Both the position numbers and the translations under genes were made by a program. Below, piece after piece: positions 52,011-60,534 of a stretch of 64,000 bases of DNA. How positions within the stretch are numbered: position 1 is the first letter of the stretch; each line of letters begins with the position of its first letter. Source of the stretch: SG-bin7 sp964498095 (GTDB lineage: Bacteria > Bdellovibrionota > Bdellovibrionia > Bdellovibrionales > SG-bin7); assembly GCA_964498095.1 (NCBI GenBank), contig CAZCFY010000011.1:83256-147255 (forward strand), written 5' to 3'. Below the pieces are notes generated by a model that did not search any database, was not told where the DNA came from, and saw only the letters and a program-made list of their open reading frames with translations.

Positions 52011-53339
52011 ATGGCCGATCAAACCAGTTTTTTTACAGACTTACGCAATGTTGACGGACCCCTTGAAGAGGCCGAAGAAACCATCGAACAAGATGTCAAA
52101 GTTTACTCGGTTAGCGAACTAAATTCTTACATCAAAGGGTTACTAGAAAGCACGATTCGGGACGTCTGGATTAAGGCCGAAATATCAAATTTTAAAGCGC
52201 ATACCTCGGGCCACTTTTATTTTTCGCTAAAAGACGAAAAATCCCAGGTCAATGCCGTCATGTTTCGCGGTGCCAATTCAAAATTAAAATTTCGCCCCGA
52301 AGACGGCATGGAAGTTATGGTGCTCGGCCGTATTTCTGTTTACGAGCCCCGTGGCAACTATCAGGTTTATTGTGACTCGATGGAGCCAGTCGGAGCGGGC
52401 GCTTTGCAGGTGGCCTTTGAACAATTAAAAGCGAAACTGCAAAGCGAAGGCTTGTTTGATCCGCGTAAAAAAAGACCCATTCCCGCGTTTCCGCGCCACC
52501 TGGCAATCGTGACTTCGCCAACGGGTGCGGCCATTCGCGATATGATAAATGTTTTATCCCGAAGATTTCGCGGTTTACCGGTGACGGTAGTGCCCACAAA
52601 GGTTCAAGGTAATGAAGCGCCGGTGGAAATTGTGGAAGCGATTCGCCGCGCGCAACTTTTAAAAGATGTCGATGTTATAATTGTCGGCCGTGGTGGCGGT
52701 TCCATCGAGGATCTTTGGGCTTTTAACGATGAGCGCGTGGCTCGCGCGGTTGCGGCTTGCCGTGTGCCGGTGATTTCGGGTGTTGGCCATGAAGTGGATT
52801 TTACGATTTGCGATTTTGTGGCGGATTTGCGCGCGCCGACACCGTCGGCGGCGGCGGAGTTGGTCGTAAAAAATACGGGCGATCTTGTGCAAAGAATTCA
52901 GGTGATGCAAAGAAATCTCGTTGTCCATATGCGCCGGTCGCACCAAATGCGGCAACAGACATTACTGGGATTTAGCAAACGACTTGTTGATCCAAAACGT
53001 TATTTGCAAGACGTTGCTATTCGCATTGACGATTACATTGCGCGGTTAGGGGCGGCGATGGGATTTATTTGTAAAGATCGACTCCACCGCATCGACAAGG
53101 GCCGCAGCCACTTAGAGTTACGCATGCAAGCGCAGCTAAAAGATCGCGAAAAGCAATGGATGAAATTTTCGGGAGTGTTGGACGCTTTAAGTCCACTCGC
53201 CGTCGTAGCTCGCGGTTATTCTTTGGTCAAAAAGCAAGGCGAGATCGTGAAGGACTCTTCGCAAATCGCCAAAAACGATGTTTTAGAAATTCAATTTGCG
53301 CAGGGGTCAGCCCGCGCGACCGTAATCGAAAAAAATTAA
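52011..53339 (+). CDS. xseA: Exodeoxyribonuclease VII large subunit
   Basis: A 442-residue protein. The N-terminal OB domain has VYSVSELNSYIKGLLE, VWIKAEISNFK and GHFYFSLKDEKSQVNAVMFRG. The catalytic region has IVTSPTGAAIRDMINVL, VIIVGRGGGSIEDLWAFNDE and PVISGVGHEVDFTICDFVADLRAPTPSAAAEL. With XseB it degrades single-stranded DNA. The first 30 residues are acidic and precede the usual start, but no better ATG is present. xseB follows 12 nt later. Confidence 0.94.
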   Translation: MADQTSFFTDLRNVDGPLEEAEETIEQDVKVYSVSELNSYIKGLLESTIRDVWIKAEISNFKAHTSGHFYFSLKDEKSQVNAVMFRGANSKLKFRPEDGMEVMVLGRISVYEPRGNYQVYCDSMEPVGAGALQVAFEQLKAKLQSEGLFDPRKKRPIPAFPRHLAIVTSPTGAAIRDMINVLSRRFRGLPVTVVPTKVQGNEAPVEIVEAIRRAQLLKDVDVIIVGRGGGSIEDLWAFNDERVARAVAACRVPVISGVGHEVDFTICDFVADLRAPTPSAAAELVVKNTGDLVQRIQVMQRNLVVHMRRSHQMRQQTLLGFSKRLVDPKRYLQDVAIRIDDYIARLGAAMGFICKDRLHRIDKGRSHLELRMQAQLKDREKQWMKFSGVLDALSPLAVVARGYSLVKKQGEIVKDSSQIAKNDVLEIQFAQGSARATVIEKN

Positions 53340-53351
53340 AAGAGGTGGTCC

Positions 53352-53573
53352 ATGGATTTTGAAAAGAAATTAAAACGCTTAGAAGAAATCGTTAGCACGA
53401 TGGAAAAAGGCAGCCTGCCGCTGGAAGAATCTCTAAAACTTTTTGAGGAAGGCGTAAAGCTATCTAAGGAATGTCATCTGCAGCTTTCGCAGGCGGAACA
53501 AAAAGTGAAACTTCTTTTAGCGGTTGATGAAAGCGGCAAGGCCGAAACCAAAGATTTTATCGCGGAAGCCTAA
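53352..53573 (+). CDS. xseB: Exodeoxyribonuclease VII small subunit
   Basis: A 73-residue helical-hairpin protein of the usual size. FEKKLKRLEEIVSTMEKGSLPLEESLKLFEEG and LSQAEQKVKLL are diagnostic. GAGGTGG precedes the ATG. The stop overlaps the ispA ATG by one base. Confidence 0.94.
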   Translation: MDFEKKLKRLEEIVSTMEKGSLPLEESLKLFEEGVKLSKECHLQLSQAEQKVKLLLAVDESGKAETKDFIAEA

Positions 53574-54436
53574 TGTCGCATTTTGAAGAAAAAATTTTTA
53601 GTCCCCGCGCAGTACAAGTCGATAAATTTATCGCCACCTATTTTAAAAAGCGCGTTAAAGACGAGTCGCCAGGAATTTTAAAACTAAAGGAATCCGTCGA
53701 GTATTCGGCTTTGGCTGGGGGAAAGCGCTTTCGTCCCGTCCTTGCCATGTTGGTTGCGGAAGCTCTGGGTAAAAAGGCGAGTTTTGTTTTACCTTATGCC
53801 TCGGCTGTTGAGTTTATTCATACCTATTCACTGATTCATGATGATCTTCCGTGCATGGACAATGATGATTTCCGTCGGGGTAAACCAACAAACCACAAAG
53901 TTTTCGGCGAATCTACGGCCCTTCTCGCGGGCGACGCACTCCTGACGGAAAGCGCGCAAATTATTGCTAAATTTTACGAAAAAATTCCTAAGCTTGCGGT
54001 GCAAGCAATCCGTGAATTATCACATTCCGCCGGCGTGGTTGGAATGGTTGGTGGCCAAGCGATAGATATGTACGCAAAGCGTGAAAATCTTGACCTTAAA
54101 GATTTAGAGCACCTACATAATTTGAAAACCGGAGAGTTAATTAAAGTCGCAGCCCTTGGGTCAGCAATTTTATGTGGAGCTAATGCAAAAAAACAAAAAG
54201 AGATTGGTACCTATGCGCTTAAGCTTGGGCTCGCCTTTCAGGTAAAAGATGATGTTCTTGATCACAACCCCTCCTCGCCAGAAACCGGTAGCTTTCCAAC
54301 GTTGATCGGGCTCGAAAAAACCAAAGAATATTTAAATCGCCTCACGAAATCCGCCGAAAAAGCAATCCGGTCTTGGGGGCCTAAAGCCCAAATGCTGCGT
54401 TACCTTGTGGAATACAATGAAAGTCGAACAAAATAG
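53573..54436 (+). CDS. ispA: Farnesyl/geranyl diphosphate synthase (short-chain trans-prenyltransferase)
   Basis: A 287-residue polyprenyl synthetase. The first Asp-rich motif is SLIHDDLPCMDNDDFRRGKPTNH (DDxxxxD), LAGDALLTESAQ follows, GGQAIDM and FQVKDDVLDHNP (second Asp-rich motif) complete it. The residues before the first motif and the length fit IspA. In many bacteria dxs stands between ispA and tlyA; here tlyA follows directly. Confidence 0.93.
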   Translation: MSHFEEKIFSPRAVQVDKFIATYFKKRVKDESPGILKLKESVEYSALAGGKRFRPVLAMLVAEALGKKASFVLPYASAVEFIHTYSLIHDDLPCMDNDDFRRGKPTNHKVFGESTALLAGDALLTESAQIIAKFYEKIPKLAVQAIRELSHSAGVVGMVGGQAIDMYAKRENLDLKDLEHLHNLKTGELIKVAALGSAILCGANAKKQKEIGTYALKLGLAFQVKDDVLDHNPSSPETGSFPTLIGLEKTKEYLNRLTKSAEKAIRSWGPKAQMLRYLVEYNESRTK

Positions 54437-55172
54437 CGAAAAAATACGGGTCGACCAAGCATTGGTTAGCCGCGGTTTAGTTAATAGCCGCACCTTAGCG
54501 GCGCGGCTAATAGAAGCGGGGCAAGTGTATTCTGGTTCCGAAAAAATCAGCAAGGCATCACAACAAGTACAAGCCGATACTCCTTTGTGGATCGAAGATG
54601 GTTTAGCAAATCGTTACGTTTCGCGCGCGGGATTGAAGCTTGAATCAGCATTGCGGTTTTTTGAAGTTGACGCGGCAGATTCTCGCGTCCTGGACGTGGG
54701 CATTTCAACCGGGGGGTTTACCGACTGTGTTTTGCAACATGGAGCGGCTACGGTGGTGGGCATTGATGTTGGGCATGATCAATTGGCGGCTAAACTCAAA
54801 GATGACCCGCGCGTTACCCTTTACGAGGGAATAAATGCGAGAGATTTATCGAAATACACATGGCTAGACCCCTTTGACCTTATTGTCATAGATGTTTCAT
54901 TCATTTCTTTGACTAAGGTCCTCCCAGAGGTGGTAAAATTTTTAACTAGAAATGGTAAGGTTTTGGCGTTGTTAAAACCTCAGTTTGAAGTTGGCCGGGA
55001 CATTTTAGGAAAAAACGGCGTGGTGCCAAGCGAGTTCGACTTTCACCCGCTGCGCCAAAAGATGAAAAGTCACTTTGAAAGTTTGGGTTTAGAGGTTCGC
55101 GGCGAAAGCGAAAGCCCGATTTTAGGTGGCGATGGCAATAAGGAATTTTTTATTTATGCGGTTAAAAGGTAA
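54417..55172 (+). CDS. tlyA: TlyA-family rRNA 2'-O-methyltransferase
   Basis: About 251 residues. The N-terminal S4 domain (residues 8-65, IRVDQALVSRGLVNSRTLAA) precedes a FtsJ-like SAM domain: VLDVGISTGGFTDCVLQHGA, VGIDVGHDQLA and DLIVIDVSFISLTKVLP. Family members methylate cytidines in 16S and 23S rRNA. The ATG at 54417, inside the ispA end, has GTGGA 6 nt upstream and is preferred over a TTG at 54405. Confidence 0.9.
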   Translation: MKVEQNSEKIRVDQALVSRGLVNSRTLAARLIEAGQVYSGSEKISKASQQVQADTPLWIEDGLANRYVSRAGLKLESALRFFEVDAADSRVLDVGISTGGFTDCVLQHGAATVVGIDVGHDQLAAKLKDDPRVTLYEGINARDLSKYTWLDPFDLIVIDVSFISLTKVLPEVVKFLTRNGKVLALLKPQFEVGRDILGKNGVVPSEFDFHPLRQKMKSHFESLGLEVRGESESPILGGDGNKEFFIYAVKR

Positions 55173-56088
55173 AATATTAATCTTGGTAATTAGTTTGGGT
55201 TTGGTGGGATGTAATATTACGACGCGACGGTCGCAACCCACACAAAAAGAAAAATTACCGCCGATTTCTGCGGAAGAAAAAAAAGAAGAAGCCCGTGCTG
55301 AAGAAGCGGCAAAACAAAGGCCAAAAGACTTAAGTGTTGGGGTTATTCTGGGCCCCGGCGGAGTGAAGGCGTTTGCACATATCGGCGTCTTAAAAGAATT
55401 TGAACGCGCTAAAATTCCCGTTAAAGCGGTTGTAGGCTTAGAAATGGGAAGCGTGATCGGTGCGTTCTATGCCGGAACAGGAAGCGCCAACGAAGCCGAA
55501 TGGAAGCTTTCGAAAATGAAAGAAGAAGACTTAGTTGAGCGCGGATTTTTTACGGCCAAAGACAAAATGGGAACGGTGACTAATCTTTTGGAGTTTACAA
55601 AAAAAGAACTCGGCCCCAAAAGTATTAACGAATTCCGCCGTACCTTTGGCTGCATTTCTGTTTCAATGCGCGAAGAAAAGCCTCTGCTAACGGATAGCGG
55701 TCCCGTGGTTAATGCTCTAAAAAATTGTATACCCTTTCCGCCTTTGTTTAAACCCACGGGCGAACGTGTTGCTGGCGTGACATACATCAAAGAAGCTGCC
55801 GAGTATTTAAGATTAAATGGAATGGATGTAGTTGTTTTTGTAAACCCAATCGCCGGCGGAAGATTTATGCGGGACGAAGAACTTCTGGCTCAGCCGGCTC
55901 TGGGAAATCTTTGGATTCAGGTCCGAAAAAATCTTAATGAAGCTACTGGACTTGTCGATTACGTTATTCCCGTCGACACGAAATCAATTGGCCTAATGGA
56001 TTTTAATCAATGGCGCGGAGCTTTGCAGTCCGGAACAAATGACGGACGATATCATATAAACATTTTAGCGAATAAATACGGGTTTTAA
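55156..56088 (+). CDS. Patatin-like lipoprotein lacking catalytic residues
   Basis: About 310 residues. The lipoprotein signal ILILVISLGLVGC places the acylated Cys at residue 19. A charged linker (residues 30-58) leads to a patatin-like domain: VGVILGPGGVKAFAHIGVLKEFE (oxyanion loop) and VVGLEMGSVIGAFYAG, where active enzymes have GxSxG with Ser; here Glu stands in that place. The partner Asp of DGG/DGA is also missing (RVAGVTYIKEAAE). It is probably a non-hydrolytic scaffold or binding protein. It overlaps tlyA by 17 nt and precedes pepP by 2 nt. Confidence 0.75.
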   Translation: MRLKGKILILVISLGLVGCNITTRRSQPTQKEKLPPISAEEKKEEARAEEAAKQRPKDLSVGVILGPGGVKAFAHIGVLKEFERAKIPVKAVVGLEMGSVIGAFYAGTGSANEAEWKLSKMKEEDLVERGFFTAKDKMGTVTNLLEFTKKELGPKSINEFRRTFGCISVSMREEKPLLTDSGPVVNALKNCIPFPPLFKPTGERVAGVTYIKEAAEYLRLNGMDVVVFVNPIAGGRFMRDEELLAQPALGNLWIQVRKNLNEATGLVDYVIPVDTKSIGLMDFNQWRGALQSGTNDGRYHINILANKYGF

Positions 56089-56090
56089 CT

Positions 56091-57416
56091 ATGAGAAAAT
56101 CTTTAATCGATCCAAAAATTTTAAAAAAGCGCCGGCAAGCTCTCGCCGAAGTGACGCCGGGGTCAGCCGTTATCATTCCGGCCCATCCGGAGTACATACG
56201 AAATCATGACGTACACCATGCTTACCGGCAAGATAGTAACTTATTTTATTTTACGGGTTTTGAAGAGCCTGAGTCAGTCATGGTATTTCGGCCTGGAATG
56301 GATCCGGAATGTGTTCTTTTTGTGCGCGAAAAAAATTTAGAACGGGAAACGTGGGATGGCTTTCGTTTCGGCCCAGATCTTGCCGCCCAAACCTTTGGAA
56401 TTGAACGCGCCTATCCGATTAATGACTTCGATAGAATCATTGTCGAATTACTCGAGCCGGTCGAGAAAATTTACTATCGTCTAAACTGGAATCATGAATT
56501 TGACCACCGCCTGTTTAGCGCTCTCGATGCCCTAAAACAAAAGCGTGGGCGCTCGGGGCGTGGATATCCACCAATCTTTGATACGACTGAAGTTTTAGGC
56601 GATATTCGTCTCTTAAAAACGCCAGAGGAAATTCCATTAATTAAAAAAGCGTGCGAAATTTCTGCCGAAGCGCATGTCGCTATGATGAAGATGGTTCGTC
56701 CCGGAGTTAATGAGCGGGAGATTTACGGAAAATTTATAAACGAAATTATGAAGCGCGGGGCCGACCGAGAAGCTTATGGCGCCATCGTGGCTTCGGGTGC
56801 AAGTGCGACTACCCTACATTATCGTTTTAATGATCAGGAATGTAAGAAGGGCGATCTGCTTTTAATCGACGCTGGCGCTGAATATCAGTATTACGCTGGG
56901 GATATTACCCGTACCTTTCCCGTAAACGCGAAATTTACCAAGGCGCAAAAAGAAGTTTACGATGCTGTTTTGCACATTCAAAAACAAATGATCTCTTTGG
57001 TAAAGCCGGGAATTCCGCAAAAAAGCATGCAAGAGGAGTGTATAAAACTCGTCGTGCAAACTCTGTTAGACCTAGGTTTCTTAAGTGGTAAGGCGAGTGA
57101 CAATTTGGAACAAAAGACTTACCAAAAATATTATATGCACGGTGTTTCGCATTGGCTGGGTATGGATGTTCATGATGCCGGCGTTTACCAATACAAAGGG
57201 GAATCACGAAAGCTTGAGCCCAACATGCTTTTCACAATTGAGCCAGGAATTTATATTCCTTTAAATGACACTTCGGTGGCGTCCGAATTTAGAGGAATTG
57301 GCATTCGCATTGAAGATGATATTTTGGTGACCAACATGGGCGCCGAAGTTCTTACTTCTATTGCGCCAAAGGAAGTTTCTGATTTAGAAGCAATCATCGG
57401 AAAGGCGAATGGCTAA
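56091..57416 (+). CDS. pepP: Xaa-Pro aminopeptidase
   Basis: A 441-residue M24B metallopeptidase with the N-terminal AMP_N domain (residues 1-140, YRQDSNLFYFTGFEEPESVM). The metal-binding residues lie in LLIDAGAEYQYYAGDITRTFPV (two Asp), HGVSHWLGMDVHD (His), FTIEPGIYIP (Glu) and GIGIRIEDDI (Glu). It removes N-terminal residues next to proline. The end overlaps the next gene by 8 nt. Confidence 0.93.
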   Translation: MRKSLIDPKILKKRRQALAEVTPGSAVIIPAHPEYIRNHDVHHAYRQDSNLFYFTGFEEPESVMVFRPGMDPECVLFVREKNLERETWDGFRFGPDLAAQTFGIERAYPINDFDRIIVELLEPVEKIYYRLNWNHEFDHRLFSALDALKQKRGRSGRGYPPIFDTTEVLGDIRLLKTPEEIPLIKKACEISAEAHVAMMKMVRPGVNEREIYGKFINEIMKRGADREAYGAIVASGASATTLHYRFNDQECKKGDLLLIDAGAEYQYYAGDITRTFPVNAKFTKAQKEVYDAVLHIQKQMISLVKPGIPQKSMQEECIKLVVQTLLDLGFLSGKASDNLEQKTYQKYYMHGVSHWLGMDVHDAGVYQYKGESRKLEPNMLFTIEPGIYIPLNDTSVASEFRGIGIRIEDDILVTNMGAEVLTSIAPKEVSDLEAIIGKANG

Positions 57417-58335
57417 AAAAATTCCGGGATATAATTTTGGTGATACTTGGTGTAGCGGTGGATTTACTCTGCAGGAATTGGGAAACATTACCGATATTAT
57501 TCTCACAAATTTCGATGTCCCTGCCTGGCCAGAGCTTTTGTGCTTTGGCGAAAAAGAAACCTTACCTGGCTTTTGGATGGATCTATATCAGCAGTGGCTG
57601 ACGCCATCAACTCGCCGTATTCAATTAGATACTGCCATAGCTGATCGGCCCGGAGTTAAATTATTTCATAATCGCTTTGTCGGTAGCCCATTAAATTTGG
57701 TTAAGGGCCAAATGATAGGGCCTGCGACCTTAAAATGGTGTTTACAAAAAAATAAAAGGGCAATCGGTAGCGATGACCAACTAGTAAATTTTATTGTCGA
57801 AGCGGCTATTGCCCAAATTCAAGTGCTGTCAAAATTTTCGTGGAATATTGTTCTATGTTTTGATGAGCCCGCCGCTATCTTTGCCGCCGATGCCGAAACA
57901 TTGTGGCAGGATGTGATGGTGAGCCTGGATAAATACCGGCCCTATGGGCTGGCTTTACATTCTTGTGGCGGATTTAAACCCAGTTGGCTGGAATGGCCCT
58001 GGCAGGTCGTGCACTTAGACATCAACGAATGTGTAAATTACTCCACTAAGAATCCCAAGGAATGGCAAGCCGCTATTGAAAAATATTTCGGGCGTGGGTC
58101 ATGGATGGCGGCCGGAGTTTTGTCGGCGAGTGCGTTGGCGCTTGAGCCTTATGATCCGATGTTACTCAATGATTTTTTTGATTCGATAAAATCCGTTGCT
58201 AATAATCAAATTTTATTTTCTTCCACATGCGGAATAGATTGTAAAACGGAGGCAGCCCTCGTTCAAAGGCTATCGGCATTTGAAAGTATCGTCGACATGT
58301 CCCGCAGAATTTCGGCGAAACACCCGGCCATATGA
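57409..58335 (+). CDS. MetE/UROD-superfamily zinc enzyme of unknown substrate
   Basis: A 308-residue TIM-barrel-like protein. GPATLKW, VLCFDEPAAIF, GLALHSCGGF, VVHLDINEC and STCGIDCKTEAALVQRL follow the order of the cobalamin-independent methionine synthase C-terminal domain. The HxC (HSC), the Glu of DINE and the Cys of STCG fit the zinc ligands of MetE. It is much shorter than MetE (about 750 residues) and lacks its N-terminal half. It overlaps pepP by 8 nt and glpD by 4 nt. A corrinoid- or folate-linked methyltransferase is inferred. Confidence 0.6.
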   Translation: MAKKIPGYNFGDTWCSGGFTLQELGNITDIILTNFDVPAWPELLCFGEKETLPGFWMDLYQQWLTPSTRRIQLDTAIADRPGVKLFHNRFVGSPLNLVKGQMIGPATLKWCLQKNKRAIGSDDQLVNFIVEAAIAQIQVLSKFSWNIVLCFDEPAAIFAADAETLWQDVMVSLDKYRPYGLALHSCGGFKPSWLEWPWQVVHLDINECVNYSTKNPKEWQAAIEKYFGRGSWMAAGVLSASALALEPYDPMLLNDFFDSIKSVANNQILFSSTCGIDCKTEAALVQRLSAFESIVDMSRRISAKHPAI

Positions 58336-59954
58336 GTTTTAGCTTTCAAAACCGCACGGAAAATTTTGAAAAACTCGAATCTGAAGTATTTGATTTAGTT
58401 ATTATCGGTGGAGGAATTACTGGAGCCGGTGTTGCGCGCGACGCCGCCAGCCGCGGCATGAAGGTGGCGCTGATCGAAGCGAATGACTTTGCTTCGGGTA
58501 CGAGTTCGCGTTCGAGTAAACTTATTCATGGTGGGCTTCGCTATTTAGAAAATTTAGAATTTCATTTGGTATTTGAGGCACTCTCGGAGCGGCGTACACT
58601 GTTAGAAATTGCTCCCCATCTCGTACATCCCCTAAAATTCTTTGTGCCGATATATAAGAGTAGCCGTGTCGGAATGTTTAAGCTCGGCTTAGGAATGTGG
58701 TTATACGACCTACTTTCGCAATTTGATGCTCCGGAAATTCATCAAAGATATGACGCCCGAGAAACCATGGCGGAGCTGCCAATTTTAGATCCCAAAGATT
58801 TAGTGGGGTCATTTTCTTATTATGATGCCTACATGGACGATGACCGGTTAGTTTACGAAACACTTCGTTCCGCACAAAGCTTAGGAGCGGTCGCCGTAAA
58901 TTATGCCAAAGCTGTTGAACCCCAATTTGCAGGTGAAAAAATAGTTTCAATTGCCGCCGAAGACACGATAAGCAAGAAAAAGGTACGAATTAGAGGCAAA
59001 CATTTTTTAAGTGCCGTGGGCCCTTGGACGGATATTTTTGGTAAACAAGTATTCCCGGATTGGAAAAAAACACTAAGACCTACAAAAGGCATACATTTAA
59101 CCCTTTCAAAATCGCGTTTGCCGATACATGACGTCGTTGTGATGTCAGATGACGAAAAAAAGCGGATCGTTTTTGTCATTCCCCGGTTTGACATGGTCAT
59201 TGTGGGAACGACTGACACCGATTATCCGGGAGATCCAGGAGAAGTAGGGACGGATGCCGCAGATGTAAAATATTTGTTAAATATGTTGGCCGAATATTTT
59301 CCCGGCGCGAAGCTTACGGAAAATGACCTAATAAGTAGTTACGCGGGTGTCCGTCCGTTAGTAGATGACGGCTCACAAACTGAAGGCAAAACAAGTCGCG
59401 AGCATACGATTATCCACGATCCGCGGGGCATTACTTTTGTTGCGGGTGGAAAGTACACCACCTATCGCAAAATGGCCGAAGAAATAACTGAAGGAATTAT
59501 CGAAAAGTTAGATTTTAGCGACCGGGTAAAATTCCAAAAATCCAATACGAAAGTTCCTTTAAATCCGAGTATCACAATTTCAAGTTTAGCCGGAATTTTA
59601 AGCCGAACGCAAAAAATCGCGCGAGAATTTAATCGTCCTGTAGAAGAGATGGATTTTTTGCTTCGCCGTCATGGGGCGGAGGCGTTTGATATGCTCGCAA
59701 AATACGGGCGTGACCGCTCGGTTTGGGAGCTTGAAGCGTTTCACGCAATTTTTGAAACAATGTGTATGAACGTAACTGATTTTATGAGCCGCCGGGTACC
59801 GTTATTTTTAGGATCCTCTGACCACGGAAACCGGTATCTCAAAGACATCGCGCATATTTTTTCTATCGCCATGAAACTACCAGCAAAAGAAGTCGAAGAG
59901 CAAATTGCCGCCTACCAAAATTACCAAACCAAACAACTTTCCTGGAAAAGGTAA
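58332..59954 (+). CDS. glpD: Aerobic glycerol-3-phosphate dehydrogenase
   Basis: A 540-residue FAD enzyme. The FAD motif is VIIGGGITGAGVARDAASRG, and SSRSSKLIHGGLRYLENLEF is the GlpD signature. VGTTDTDYPGDP, SSYAGVRPLVDDG and FVAGGKYTTYRKMAEE follow. It oxidises glycerol 3-phosphate to dihydroxyacetone phosphate at the inner membrane. The last codons and the TAA lie inside a 61-bp perfect hairpin shared with the convergent gene. Confidence 0.93.
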   Translation: MSFSFQNRTENFEKLESEVFDLVIIGGGITGAGVARDAASRGMKVALIEANDFASGTSSRSSKLIHGGLRYLENLEFHLVFEALSERRTLLEIAPHLVHPLKFFVPIYKSSRVGMFKLGLGMWLYDLLSQFDAPEIHQRYDARETMAELPILDPKDLVGSFSYYDAYMDDDRLVYETLRSAQSLGAVAVNYAKAVEPQFAGEKIVSIAAEDTISKKKVRIRGKHFLSAVGPWTDIFGKQVFPDWKKTLRPTKGIHLTLSKSRLPIHDVVVMSDDEKKRIVFVIPRFDMVIVGTTDTDYPGDPGEVGTDAADVKYLLNMLAEYFPGAKLTENDLISSYAGVRPLVDDGSQTEGKTSREHTIIHDPRGITFVAGGKYTTYRKMAEEITEGIIEKLDFSDRVKFQKSNTKVPLNPSITISSLAGILSRTQKIAREFNRPVEEMDFLLRRHGAEAFDMLAKYGRDRSVWELEAFHAIFETMCMNVTDFMSRRVPLFLGSSDHGNRYLKDIAHIFSIAMKLPAKEVEEQIAAYQNYQTKQLSWKR

Positions 59955-60006
59955 CAGTTCCCTTTCCTCGATGCGACACATCGAGGAAAGGGAACTGTTA
60001 CCTTTT
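59946..60006. repeat. 61-bp perfect hairpin shared by two convergent gene ends
   Basis: Two 28-bp arms (59946-59973 and 59979-60006) are perfectly complementary, with a 5-base loop CGACA. Each arm starts AAAAGG outside, giving T-runs on both strands, so it can act as a bidirectional terminator. It contains the TAA of glpD (59952-59954) and of the minus-strand gene (59998-60000), exactly paired with each other. The AAAAGGT..CAG.TTC start resembles the RAYT terminal repeat, so it may be a REP-family insertion. Confidence 0.75.
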
Positions 60007-60453
60007 ATTAATCATTTCTTTTATTTTATTGGTGATTTTAAAGAAGCTGGTGATTCCGTGTTCGGTGAGGAAGTCCCACATGTTTTTTCCACCTAGACGA
60101 ATAACTGAAAAATAACCTTTTGTGGCGATTGAAATAAAGCTGCCGGTAATCATTAAGTGTACATTGCGGTTTTTAATTTCGCGCAAGATTTGGACGGCGA
60201 GTTCTTCGGGGCTATCCGTGGGATTTTCGCAAACATTTTTTATGGCGGCGTCATTTAAACGAAACGTAATATCGGGCTCCCTTGCTGGACGTTGGTGGAG
60301 TTGGGGGCCACTCGGCGTGACCTCAATGGAAAGAACAGCTCCATCCTCCAGGAGAATTCCAATTTCCACACCTTTGGCCAGTAGACCTAAGGCCCGCCGG
60401 CTCGTGGGATTCAATTCAAAAAAACTTTTAAGAACGTCAAATTTTTGGCTCAT
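59998..60453 (-). CDS. SCP2-like lipid-binding domain protein
   Basis: A 151-residue cytosolic protein. GVEIGILLEDGAVLSIEVTPSG ... PDITFRLNDAAIKNV ... LMITGSFISIA follows the strand-helix pattern of SCP2 sterol-carrier-like domains. The family call is moderate. It ends in KR-TAA within the shared hairpin, mirroring the glpD end. It is divergent from the AMP nucleosidase gene, with 81 bp between them. Confidence 0.55.
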   Translation of the reverse strand: MSQKFDVLKSFFELNPTSRRALGLLAKGVEIGILLEDGAVLSIEVTPSGPQLHQRPAREPDITFRLNDAAIKNVCENPTDSPEELAVQILREIKNRNVHLMITGSFISIATKGYFSVIRLGGKNMWDFLTEHGITSFFKITNKIKEMINKR

Positions 60454-60534
60454 GTTCAGAGTAAAATCAGTGGTTTAACATATTTATTCTAGGTACAATT
60501 CTAGTAGAACTTTACAAAAAATTGGAGTCTTATT

